From Baffinella frigidus (Eukaryota; Cryptophyceae; Cryptomonadales; Baffinellaceae): 14,238 bases of DNA. The position numbers and the translations under genes were made by a program. The notes under the pieces are model-generated. The model was not told the origin of the DNA and did not search any database. It saw only the letters and a list, made by a program, of their open reading frames with translations. Shown here piece by piece: positions 1 through 6,524 of this stretch (positions are counted from its first letter, which is position 1; every line of letters starts with the position of its first letter). The stretch lies in NCBI GenBank assembly GCA_026770585.1, contig MU646369.1:559208-573445 (forward strand). The letters are read 5' to 3'.

Positions 1-92
1 CCCCGACCCCCCCCTCCACCCACCTCCCGCGAAGCTGCCGGCAGACCCACTAGCCCTCGGAGGTGGCTTAAATAGTGCTCTGGGACATTTTC

Positions 93-142
93 GATTTACC
101 TTGACATCGGGGTCGGATCCGACCCCGATACAAGGTAAAATC
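93..142. repeat. 50-bp near-perfect palindrome in the upstream region
   Basis: GATTTACCTTGACATCGGGG and TCGGATCC on the left pair with the complement on the right, centred on GGATCC. It could extrude a cruciform or be a tiny fold-back element. Confidence 0.85.
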
Positions 143-398
143 AGAGTCCTTCCAGGGCACTACTTGAGCCACTTGGGATGGCTGGTGGACGGTGCTTCTT
201 CTCCGGGCCCAGGCTGGGCACATCACCAGGCCACAGGAGCACAAACCTTTTTGGCACGATCTTACTCCATGGTCCCCCAGAACCCCATGAAAAGACAGAC
301 GTGCTGCGAGCAAGCACACGGCATCGCAAGAGCGCGGGGCTGGGTCGGAGATGGCCGTGCGGCGGGGAGGGGTTTCTTGGGGGGGGGAGGTGGGCCGC

Positions 399-452
399 AC
401 CGAGACGAGTCTTCCCGAGCTTGGTTTTCTTGGGACCGCCTGCCACGCCCAT
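399..452 (-). CDS. Candidate first exon of a divergent minus-strand gene
   Basis: On the minus strand an ATG at 452 has the strong context GCACCATGGGC and starts MGVAGGPKKTKLGKTRL, a basic N-terminus. A GT donor (CTCG|GTGCGG) follows at about 398. I cannot identify a family and found no second exon with a convincing frame. The overlapping plus-strand ORF (101-607) is arginine/glycine-rich and looks like a shadow of GC-rich DNA. If real, the two genes would be head to head with about 545 bp between starts. Confidence 0.25.
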
Positions 453-996
453 GGTGCAAGCGGGGGGTGTATTCGGGGGTGAGGTGCTCTCGAATACGGG
501 ATCAGGTGCCTCGCGACTCCTGCTGGGTGGTGTCCAACGGCGCGGAGCGGCTCAGCGCGCTCAGTGAGGGAGCCTTGAAGGGTCCTTCGTCAGAGCCGAG
601 CACGTGAAGATCGGCAACTTACGAAACGCCAACTTAAGAATTACGGGCATTTTACACTAAATTCTGAAATTGTACACGCTGATGACTTTGACCGAGCATT
701 GACTTTTGAGGAAGAAAAAGTGTACTTATCGGCATTTCCCGAGGTCCACTTTTGGCTTAAGTCTACGTTGGCCACTTAAAATTGAAACCGTCGCCTTGTT
801 GGAGGGTTGGGCGGCGAATCGGGAGCTTCTAGGCTTGCTTCGGACCCAGTAATCGCGCTGTTCAGGGCATGTCGATTCGCGACTAGTGAGCGACGCTGGT
901 CGAAGCCTCCCTTTGCAGGGCGGGCGGCGGGAGAGGAGGTAGGGAGCTTCAGGTAGAAGCGCGACCCCCTTTCTGCTGGGCCCGACGTTCTCAAAA
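453..996 (+). promoter_or_regulatory. Presumed promoter and 5' UTR region of the EF-hand gene
   Basis: There is no supported gene here. 453-600 is GC-rich, 601-780 AT-richer with TCAACTTAAG-like motifs, and 781-996 GC-rich again with a poly-purine stretch (GGGAGAGGAGGTAGGGAG). No TATA box is obvious. The assignment rests only on position before the ATG. Confidence 0.35.
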
Positions 997-1086
997 ATGG
1001 AGGAGGAGAATGCTGCTGCGCTTATCTGCGCGGCGCTGATCTTCTCCGAGCTTGATCTCGATGACGGCTTCGATGAGTTCGATCAG
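997..1086 (+). CDS. EF-hand gene exon 1 (start codon; first half of EF-hand 1)
   Basis: The ATG at 997 has A at -3 and G at +4, a strong eukaryotic start context. The 30 residues begin MEEENAAALICAALIFSEL and end in the acidic stretch FDEFDQ. A donor GTCCCA follows at 1087. Joined in phase 0 to exon 2, the tail gives FDEFDQ-GKKGYLSLQDL, an EF loop with D1, G6, L8 and D12 flanked by aromatic and hydrophobic positions. That match across a 1.6-kb intron is the main reason for starting the gene here. The frame stays open to 1338, but the residues after 1086 are low complexity and look intronic. An alternative is the first exon of a transposase with an acidic N-terminus, but the EF continuity argues against it. 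Confidence 0.68.
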
Positions 1087-1657
1087 GTCCCATCCACCTT
1101 CTTTGAATTTCCAACGCCGTCTCCATCAGAGTTTGGGTGCGGATTTTGGATGGTTTGGGCCAGAGGCAAATCAGAGAGAGTGGGCGCGCCGTGTGCCGCC
1201 CCGCGTTGCTGGCTGGGTGGTCAGAGACAGCTGGGTGCTGGACCAAGGCGTGGGGTAGGTGCGAGGCTTGGTTTTGGAGTGTGTGAGGCGGCGAGGGTAG
1301 AATCTGGTAGATTGGGGGAGGGAGGCGGAAGGCGGTAGGCTGGTGCTCGAAAGAGAGGCGCGCGAAAGGTAGGCGCTCCTCGAAAGATCGGCCCGATCTG
1401 TACTCGAGCATCCCTGCAAACGCTGGTCTAGCTCTCTCCCAGTCGATTCGGCTCAGAAATTTGGTGAGACCGGGCTCTTTCCCACGCCAAAGATGACGGA
1501 TTTGTACCACACACTCAGAACATCAACTTGAGAATAGTCGGTCAAGGCGACTGAGGCAGAGCTGGATTGTGGAGAGTCTCGCAGACTCTCTCTCTCGAGT
1601 GAACCCACGCCAGGTCAGAAGTCGAAATTTCATTTTACTACACGATCTTCCAGTAAA

Positions 1658-1836
1658 CCACACGAGGCTACCCAGGCGAACAGAATAAAACGGACTTTTA
1701 AAGTTTTGTGGGCAAATGATCACGTTTCCGCCCGCTGAGCGGTCGGACCTGTGTAAAGTCGCTGCTTTTCATCTGAAAATTACTACACACGTTTACAATC
1801 GACATTTATTCTGTTCGCATAGGTAGCCTCGTGTGG
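1658..1836 (+). mobile_element. Fold-back element in intron 1
   Basis: CCACACGAGGCTACCCAGGC onward (1658-1689) pairs with 1805-1836 with two mismatches. The AAAATTACTACAC motif lies in the loop at 1776 and a variant just outside at 1632. Confidence 0.8.
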
Positions 1837-2025
1837 AAGTTGATTCTACCCGGGAAACACACCAAAAATATTGGGAATTGGAGGGCTTGCCATGCGGATT
1901 TTTATAATTATGCACCACGATAAGCCATCCAAACACTTTTAGCGCGAACGAGTGTATGCAAATCCCACTTTTGACCCTGGCGTGGTATATACAGGTTACG
2001 ATCACGACGGAGATCGTGGTGCCCT

Positions 2026-2050
2026 AAACCCTAAACCCTAAACCCTAACC
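2026..2050 (+). repeat. Short CCCTAAA run in intron 1
   Basis: Three CCCTAAA units and one CCCTAAC. It abuts a small hairpin (ATCACGACGGAGATCGTGGT). Confidence 0.9.
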
Positions 2051-2574
2051 CTCTTATAAATGGCGAAACCCGAAACCCTACCGGGTAAGGTAAGCAGGAT
2101 CTTCGTCGAGTCGACATCTCTCAGATTTGCCCTAGGCGTTCCACGCAAGAGAATAGGGCTGACTTGGGAAAAACAGTCAGTTCACACGGAATTTGTACCA
2201 ACTTCCCAAAATTTCGATTTTTCTCTGGGGAGAATGTCCACTTATGAACTTAAAAAATGGTCAGATGTTTCTATTTCTCCTGTAAGCCAGCCAGCTCTAC
2301 ACTCTTGCGTGGTTGGAACCGTTTGGTGCGAGTTCGTACTTTTAGATTGTAATTAGCACCTCGATGCACTTGAAAAACAGTTCCCCGAGATCTATTTGGT
2401 GGGGCTAGTTTTTACCAGGAGGGAAACTCAACCGGGAAGAATTGCTGGAGCGGTTTTCGCATCTGCTGGCCACGAAAAGAATGAAGCAATGCGAAAAGTT
2501 GACGGCGCTAAGTTGACAGCGCCGTCACGTTGTGGGCTTGTTGAATTCTGTTCGTGTGGATATCTCAACACCAC

Positions 2575-2702
2575 GCCCCAAGCCCTAAACCCCCAACCTC
2601 TCAACCCTACACCCTAATCCCTAAACCCCAAAGCTCCAAACCCGACGACACCCTCAACCCCAACCCCACACCCCAACCCTCACCCCCAACCCCTAACCCT
2701 CA
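2575..2702 (+). repeat. C-rich telomere-like tract before exon 2
   Basis: CCCTAAA, CCCCAAC and CCCTCAA units run into the acceptor CTAACCCTCAG. CTAAC matches the U2 branch-point consensus and lies 8-12 bases from the AG. Confidence 0.8.
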
Positions 2703-2703
2703 G

Positions 2704-2805
2704 GGGAAGAAAGGGTACCTGTCGCTGCAGGATCTGGTGCAGTCCTGCGACGAGCTCAACTTGGGGCTGCAGGAGGCCTCGGTCCAAGCCCTCCACGCCG
2801 AAATG
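2704..2805 (+). CDS. EF-hand gene exon 2 (second half of EF-hand 1)
   Basis: The exon follows the acceptor CTAACCCTCAG and ends before donor GTCTAC at 2806; 34 codons, phase 0 at both ends. It starts GKKGYLSLQDLVQSC, completing the loop begun in exon 1, then gives the exiting helix and the entering helix of unit 2 (LQEASVQALHAEM). The base composition and codon pattern contrast sharply with the flanking C-rich repeats. The frame happens to stay open into both introns (2554-2937), so a simple ORF search merges exon and repeat. Copies of its donor edge recur downstream at about 2845, 2876 and 2904. Confidence 0.75.
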
Positions 2806-2989
2806 GTCTACCCCCTAACCCCGAACCCCGAACCCTTAGATCCTAAATGGTCTAAACCCTCAAGCCTGAACCCGGAATGGTCTAACCCCTCAACCTTCAA
2901 CACTAAATGGAGTCTCTTCCCAGAACCTAAGGCCTAACTGGTCTCTTCCCAAACCCTAAACGCTAAATCGTCTCCTCCCGGACCAAACT

Positions 2990-3135
2990 CCAAACCCCAA
3001 ACCCCACTCCACCAACCCCAAACCCCAAACCCCAACCCCCAAACCCCAACCCCCAAACCCCAAACCCCAAACCCCAAACCCCAAACCCCAACCCCCCAAC
3101 CCCACACCCCACACCCCAACCCCCAACCCCCAAAA
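2990..3135 (+). repeat. CCCCAAA array before exon 3
   Basis: About 20 units of CCCCAAA and CCCCCAA, nearly free of the CCCTAAA form. It is the C variant counterpart of the CCCGAAA arrays. Confidence 0.88.
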
Positions 3136-3140
3136 CTCAG

Positions 3141-3218
3141 ATCACGAAAACGAAGAGCGGGAGGATCGACCTCTCCGCGTGGAAAGCGTGTCTCAAGAAC
3201 CCCCCGGGCCTCTCGCAA
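3141..3218 (+). CDS. EF-hand gene exon 3 (EF-hand 2, degenerate loop)
   Basis: The acceptor is CCAAAACTCAG and the donor GTCCTC at 3219; 26 codons, phase 0 to phase 0. The reading is ITKTKSGRIDLSAW followed by KACLKNPPGLSQ. G6, I8 and W13 of an EF loop are present, but positions 1, 3, 5 and 12 lack acidic ligands, so Ca2+ binding by this unit is doubtful. A second donor at 3227 (CCG then GTGCGC) would add LRV-type residues and end in phase 2, which fits the acceptor of 4559 directly and would skip the damaged exons between. A second, MITE-interrupted copy lies at 3328-3538. Confidence 0.68.
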
Positions 3219-3327
3219 GTCCTCCGGTGCGCGTTTTAAAAACGTTTTGTACCAGAGAGTTTTATCTTTGTACCACGACCCCGAATTACAACCGACTTGT
3301 TGGCGAGTTTGGGTGGGGTCTCACCCC

Positions 3328-3538
3328 CCGGGAGGATCGACCTTCCCGTGTGGAAAGCGTGTCTCACGAACCCCCTGGGGCTCTCTTATCCGGGGAAACC
3401 TATTTTTCTTTCATTTGATGGCTATGAAAATTACTACACAATTCGTTTTTACTAGTAATATTAAATCATTCGTGTAGTAATTTTCATTGGAATCAAATGA
3501 AAGAAAAATAGGGTTCCCCGGATAATCTCCCAAGTCCT
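3328..3538 (+). pseudogene. Second copy of exon 3, split by a MITE
   Basis: The sequence from GGGAGGATCGACC repeats exon 3: it reads GRIDLPVWKACLTNPLGLSQ once the 140-bp element at 3386-3525 and one TCTC copy are taken out. Removing the element restores the same frame as the intact exon and the same CAA|GTCCTG donor. The copy lacks the exon's first codons and has no good acceptor of its own, so I read it as a duplicated exon fragment later hit by a transposon. Confidence 0.65.
3386..3525 (+). mobile_element. MITE copy A, 140 bp, TSD TCTC
   Basis: Terminal inverted repeats of about 34 bp begin TTATCCGGGGAAACC and end in the complement. The four bases on each side (3382-3385 and 3526-3529) are both TCTC, a target-site duplication. 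There is no coding capacity. A nearly identical copy lies at 6343-6482, so both are recent insertions of one family. The short inverted AAAATTACTACAC motifs lie inside each arm. Confidence 0.9.
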
Positions 3539-3539
3539 G

Positions 3540-3815
3540 CGGTTCACCCCCGAACCAGCCGGCGAATCGCTCAACGTCCACCCCCGAACCAGACCGTGAA
3601 TCTAATGTAAAAACATGTTGTATTTAAGACACCATCGTATGCTATTTTAATGGTGGACGTTGCTATCTTAGCCTGGACTTAGCTTTAACATAGCATACAC
3701 ACCACCCGTAAGATAGCAGAAAGGTGATTCAAAGTCCTCCGGTTCACCCCCGAACCAGCCCGTGAATCGCTCAAAGGGGCCTCACCCCCCGAACAGACCG
3801 TGAATCGCTCACCAG
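3540..3815 (+). repeat. Short direct repeats in the intron before exon 4
   Basis: A unit of the form CACCCCCGAACCAGNCCGTGAATCG occurs about four times (near 3547, 3580, 3746 and 3783). The last leads into the acceptor CTCACCAG at 3815. The copy at 3736 also carries the AGTCCTCCGGTTCA that follows exon 3, so the block seems to be a repeated donor-side intron segment. Between them, 3600-3735 holds an inverted AT-rich stretch (TAGCATAC and similar) and no recognisable coding signal. Confidence 0.55.
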
Positions 3816-3829
3816 TTTCACCCGGACGA
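3816..3829 (+). CDS. EF-hand gene exon 4a, upstream of the fold-back insertion
   Basis: The acceptor is CTCACCAG at 3815. The reading is FHPD plus two bases (GA), phase 0 start as required by exon 3. Without the inserted element the frame would continue DEYLSQTLAAIKLHF, a good EF entering helix. The element at 3830-3949 interrupts this. A GT at 3830 could be used as donor. Confidence 0.45.
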
Positions 3830-3954
3830 GTATTTGAGTCAAATACGATTTCTGGGATCTCCGATCCGATATGCAACGAAAATTACTACACGGACGTGAC
3901 TGGAAAAGTCCGGTGTGTAGTAATTTTCGTTGCCAGGATCGTATTTGAGTCAAA
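3828..3954 (+). mobile_element. Fold-back element C with 14-bp direct repeats, possible new intron
   Basis: The 14-bp sequence GTATTTGAGTCAAA flanks the insert at 3830-3843 and 3941-3954. Inside is an inverted repeat with arms CAACGAAAATTACTACAC and its complement, and an ATACGAT/ATCGTAT outer pair. The direct repeat contains a GT near its start and an AG after TTTG. Splicing 3830 to 3949 would remove 120 bases and keep the reading frame (GA plus T, then CAA ACG). This is how introner elements are known to make introns; here it is inference from boundaries alone. Confidence 0.6.
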
Positions 3955-4009
3955 CGCTCGCCGCGATTAAGTTGCACTTCGAGGCGACGGCGGAGGGCTT
4001 CATACCCGA
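3950..4009 (+). CDS. EF-hand gene exon 4b (EF-hand 3), donor missing
   Basis: From the acceptor at 3949 the frame reads QTLAAIKLHF then EATAEGFIPENF, an entering helix and an EF loop with G6 and I8. No GT donor follows: the frame runs into CCCGCGGACACCC and a stop at the first telomere-like repeat. A GTAGTAAG donor-like sequence sits at 4190, after the repeat array. I infer that the CCCCAAA array expanded between the exon end and its donor, or that the exon is dead. The right-hand limit given is approximate. Confidence 0.45.
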
Positions 4010-4019
4010 AAACTTCCCG

Positions 4020-4190
4020 CGGACACCCTGAACCCCAAACCCCAAACCCCAAACCCCTAGACCGACACCCTGAACCCCAAACCCCAAACCCCAAACCCCT
4101 AGACCGACACCCTGAACCCCAAACCCCAAACTCCAACCCCCAACCCCTAGAGATGCCCTGAACCCCAAACCCCAAACCCCTAGACCCGGT
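4020..4190 (+). repeat. Tandem telomere-like array with a roughly 47-bp higher-order unit
   Basis: Units of the form GACACCCTGAACCCC, then CCCCAAA repeats, then CCCTAGACC recur three to four times. The unit's edge matches the last bases of exon 4b (CGGACACCCTGAACCCC), so the array has copied the exon border. It ends next to GTAGTAAGTTGCC. Confidence 0.75.
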
Positions 4191-4212
4191 AGTAAGTTGC
4201 CATTTCGTTTAG

Positions 4213-4301
4213 ATGGACCTGCTCTGGGAGCAGGCATTCGACTTAAGGCGCTAGCTTTCAGGGGGAGTTGACTTGGGCGAAATGTTCTGGCTCCGAGTGA
4301 A
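4213..4301 (+). pseudogene. EF-hand gene exon 5 (EF-hand 4) with in-frame TAG
   Basis: After the acceptor CGTTTAG the frame reads MDLLWEQAFDLRR, then TAG at 4252-4254, then LSGGVDLGEMFWLRV and donor GTACTG at 4302. Start phase 0 and end phase 2 fit the model, and the end joins 4559 as K-SRGVQ. The pattern (helix, GG-V, E12-M-F) is EF-hand. A second acceptor at 4261 (CTTTCAG) would skip the stop but start in phase 1. Either the exon is damaged, the short acceptor is used, or the whole block is skipped. Confidence 0.45.
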
Positions 4302-4329
4302 GTACTGCGGCTCGCCCCTGGACATGCCC

Positions 4330-4550
4330 AACCCCTAACCCCTAATCCTGAACCCTCAAAAACGAAACCCAAAACTCGAAACCCGAAGCCCTGTGCCCCG
4401 AAACCATCCCCCCTCACCGCTAAACCTAACCCCAAAACCTGACTACCCGAAACCTTACTACCCGAAACCTTACTACCGAAAACCTACCCACAAAACCTGC
4501 ACCCCTAAATCCCGAACCCCTCCATTCTCAACCCTAAGCCCTTGCCCCCA
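4330..4550 (+). repeat. Degenerate telomere-like repeats (CCCTAAA, CCCGAAA, CCTTACTACCCGAAA)
   Basis: This C-rich stretch mixes heptamer variants and a short tandem CCGAAACCTTACTA repeat near 4447-4480. It forms the intron before the acceptor CACACGGCAG at 4558. No coding signal. Confidence 0.75.
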
Positions 4551-4558
4551 CACGGCAG

Positions 4559-4622
4559 GTCACGCGGCGTGCAGACCACGGAGGAGCAGGAAGTCGAGGC
4601 TGCTGCCAGCCTTCTCCGCCAG
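4559..4622 (+). CDS. EF-hand gene exon 6 (helix between EF-hands 4 and 5)
   Basis: The acceptor is CACACGGCAG and the donor GTCAAG at 4623. With one leading base (phase 2) the frame reads SRGVQTTEEQEVEAAASLLR then Q, ending in phase 0. The residues are strongly helical and acidic, typical of an EF-hand entering or linking helix; the other two frames give arginine- or glycine-rich strings. It joins exon 7 as LLRQ-ALEHNEL, a continuous helix. Confidence 0.62.
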
Positions 4623-4724
4623 GTCAAGCCTTTGCCCTCTAGCTTACGGTTTGGGTTTGGGGGTTTCTGGTCGAGATGTCTGTAGTGTTTAGTTTTTTTT
4701 TTTTTGGTTAGACGTTTTGGGTGT

Positions 4725-4832
4725 GGGTTAGGGTTGAGGTTTTGGGGGTGGGGGGCGAGGGTTCGGGGTTTAGGGTTCAAGTTTTAGGGTTGAGGGTTGA
4801 GGGTTGAGGGTTTGGGGTTTAGGGTCACCATA
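4725..4832 (-). repeat. Telomere-like repeat island in the opposite orientation (TTTAGGG on +)
   Basis: Here the plus strand is G-rich: TTAGGGTT, GGGTTGA and TTTAGGGTT units. Nearly all other blocks in the window are C-rich on plus. The island follows a T run at 4693-4705 and is intronic in the model. Confidence 0.8.
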
Positions 4833-4936
4833 CACCCCCTCCTGGCATCAAGATGCCCTTTGAGTTTGAGGCCCGGTTCCATCTCACCCTGGTCCAATCT
4901 CCATTTTGGCGAGACGGCTCTTTTTCTCCGCAAAGT

Positions 4937-4990
4937 CGACGGGTTCGTACCACGAACTCACGGCGTCAACTTATGAATAGTCCGTGACCA
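4937..4990 (+). repeat. GTACC/AATAGTCCGTGA module
   Basis: GACGGGTTCGTACCACGAAC through CAACTTATGAATAGTCCGTG. Relatives are at 1496-1547 and 6540-6593, with a partial one at 3269-3305. The ends are weakly complementary (ACGG/CCGT). Confidence 0.65.
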
Positions 4991-4992
4991 CT

Positions 4993-5123
4993 CGGGAGGC
5001 TACGAAGCACGTTTTGCCCGGATATATTGACATACCGTGACCAAATTTGCTGACTTTTGGCGTTTTTCCTTAGAAACAATCCAACAATTAACTTTAGAAT
5101 GTTCCCCGTGGTGTTCCGAGTGG
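4993..5123 (-). mobile_element. Dispersed element, inverted copy of 8437-8567
   Basis: About 130 bases from CGGGAGGCTACGAAGCACG to GTTCCGAGTGG match the reverse complement of 8437-8567 with scattered differences. Similarity stops sharply at both ends, so this is a mobile or duplicated unit with no visible coding capacity. Confidence 0.8.
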
Positions 5124-5409
5124 CCGGCCTGCCCCGTCAGCAGCCTGGACACGTTGCAAAGATTTGAATGCACACACCCACTGGAAGTCCTTTTTGAAGT
5201 GGGAACACGCACGTGCACATGACACACCGCGCCAGGATGAATGAAACATCCACTTTTGACATCTTTCAAGGGAAATCCCTTGAATCCTTAAGTCAACCAC
5301 GTCAGATGTTACGTGGATAAGGCGTCGGTTTCCCTCGAGCAATCTGGCGTGGCAGTGGCGTGTTACCTTTTAGTAACTCACCACTCCGCCAGGCGCTGGT
5401 ATTATTAAT

Positions 5410-5567
5410 AGGGTAACGTCCTGAAAATGGGGTAGTTACGCCTACGGCATTGCCTAGGACCTCCTACCGTAGGCCGAGACTTTTTGGTCCTAGGATCCCT
5501 CGGCCTACGGTAGGAGGTTCTAGGCAATGCCGTATGCCCAACTACCCCATTTTCAGGCCGTTAGCCT
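5410..5567 (+). mobile_element. Palindromic TIR element D1 (CCTACGGTAGG family)
   Basis: The ends are AGGGTAACGTCCTGAAAATG on the left and its imperfect complement on the right; the inner arms hold CTACCGTAGGCCGAG and complement. Nearly the whole element is an inverted repeat. A related element lies at 6140-6287. Confidence 0.85.
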
Positions 5568-5589
5568 ATGAACACGACCCTGTCACACA

Positions 5590-5800
5590 GGTTATGTTCA
5601 TGTTCGTGTTCCTACTGCATGGAGTGAGTACTGTTACTACTGCACTGCCAGGGCGCAGTTTTTGTATCAGTCAACTCACCTGCGAATGTGTAGTAACGAA
5701 GTACCCAATCTGGGTACCCCGTTTCTAAGTTGACAGATTTTGTGGGTGAATTGACTTTTACAAAATATCCGGCCTGACAGTGTACTGCACCTGTTAGTAA
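5590..5800 (+). mobile_element. Diverged fold-back element related to the 8684-9058 unit
   Basis: The arms GTTACTACTGCACTGCCAGG and a complementary region near 5775-5800 flank a core with the hairpin GTACCCAATCTGGGTAC. The stretch at 5738-5770 (AGTTGACAGATTTTGTGGGT and on) matches the arm of the fold-back at 8684-9058 with several changes. Confidence 0.55.
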
Positions 5801-5834
5801 CACCCTCAAACAGCAGGAGGAGCAACCGCAGTAT

Positions 5835-5940
5835 CCCGTAAGTGGCGAGGCCGTCAAATCTGACGGCCAAGAGGTCCTAGGTAGGTCCTAGGGCCCTACG
5901 GTAGGGCGTATGAGCCTACTCGCCACTTAAGGGATAGCAC
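5835..5940 (+). mobile_element. Palindromic element with TATCCCGTAAGTGGCGAG ends
   Basis: TATCCCGTAAGTGGCGAG on the left pairs with CTCGCCACTTAAGGGATA on the right. The core holds GGTCCTAG and CCCTACGGTAGGG. A relative at about 9211-9313 has the same core and looser ends. Confidence 0.75.
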
Positions 5941-5987
5941 TAACCTGAGCATGGAGGTCCCGTGGACGCACACGCTGGGTTTCCACT

Positions 5988-6070
5988 GTTACCTAAAGTT
6001 AACAGAGGTTGCCTAAAGTTAACAGAGGTTCCACTGTTTCCACTGTTACCTAAAGTTAACGGAGGTTCCA
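5988..6070 (+). repeat. Short tandem repeat, CCTAAAGTTAACRGAGGTT x3
   Basis: Three copies of a roughly 20-bp unit, two adjacent and one after a repeated TTCCACTG spacer. No coding frame. Confidence 0.85.
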
Positions 6071-6139
6071 CTTTTGCTTTGAGACGTCCCACTCTCGACT
6101 TCTGTCTCGGTGAGCAGCGCTCTTGGAATGGGGTTTCAA

Positions 6140-6287
6140 AGGCTAACGGACTAAAAATGGGGTAGTTCGGCCTACGGTATTGACTACGGTAGGCCGTAGG
6201 GGCCTAGGGGAGCTCCAACGAACAACCCTACGGCCTACCGTAGGTGATACCGTAGGCCGAACTACCCCCTTTTTAGCCCGTTACCCT
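6140..6287 (+). mobile_element. Palindromic TIR element D2 (same family as 5410-5567)
   Basis: The ends AGGCTAACGGACTAAAAATG and complement, and inner arms CGGCCTACGGTAT and complement, make a long hairpin. The outer 28 bp align with D1. I cannot assign a certain target-site duplication. Confidence 0.85.
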
Positions 6288-6331
6288 GATAGGTTGTAGG
6301 GTTTGTAGTGGCATATCCCGTTGACGCACAC

Positions 6332-6524
6332 CCGGAACACACTTATCCGGGGAAACCTATTTTTCTTTCATTTGATGGCAATCAAAATTACTACACAATT
6401 CGTTCTTACTAGTAATATTAAATCATTCGTGTAGTGATTTTTATTGGAATCAAATGAAAGAAAAATAGGTTTCCCCGGATAAACACCTCTCGAGCGCGGA
6501 GGGCGTCGAGCAGCTGTGCGGCTC
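6332..6524 (+). pseudogene. Degraded copy of exon 7, split by MITE B
   Basis: CCGGAACACAC before the MITE and CTCTCGAGCGCGGAGGGCG after it match exon 7 (CTGGAGCACAACGAGCTCTC), ending with the shared GTCGAGCAGCTGTGCGG. About four bases are missing compared with the exon, so the frame is broken, and no donor is kept. Confidence 0.6.
6343..6482 (+). mobile_element. MITE copy B, 140 bp, TSD ACAC
   Basis: Same length and nearly the same sequence as the element at 3386-3525. The flanking four bases at 6339-6342 and 6483-6486 are both ACAC. Like copy A it lies inside a duplicate of a neighbouring exon. Confidence 0.9.

Larger units (their letters stand above)
1087..2703 (+). other. Intron 1 of the EF-hand gene
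   Basis: It contains a fold-back element (1658-1836), a CCCTAAA run (2026-2050), unique AT-richer DNA at 2060-2540 with a hairpin TTGACGGCGCTAAG/complement near 2499-2527, and C-rich repeats from 2575 to the acceptor. The ORFs in it are low complexity or repeat-derived. A GTACC module ends near 1547. Confidence 0.5.

Noticed and set aside
101-607. 168-aa plus-strand ORF
   Set aside because: Composition is Gly/Arg/Ser/Trp mixed with no motif; three long overlapping frames exist in the same GC-rich stretch, and the start lies within a palindrome.
997-1338. First exon of a PIF/Harbinger-type transposase
   Set aside because: The acidic N-terminus made me consider it, but no DDE or Myb-like sequence follows and the exon 1-2 junction forms an EF loop.
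1022-1510. 162-aa minus-strand ORF opposite exon 1
   Set aside because: It lacks any recognisable domain, and the plus-strand exon 1 has EF-hand continuity with exon 2.
3950-4435. Minus-strand GLGFGVWG-repeat ORFs here and elsewhere
   Set aside because: Any heptamer array lacking stops gives such glycine-rich frames; period 7 against codon length 3 yields a 7-residue repeat.
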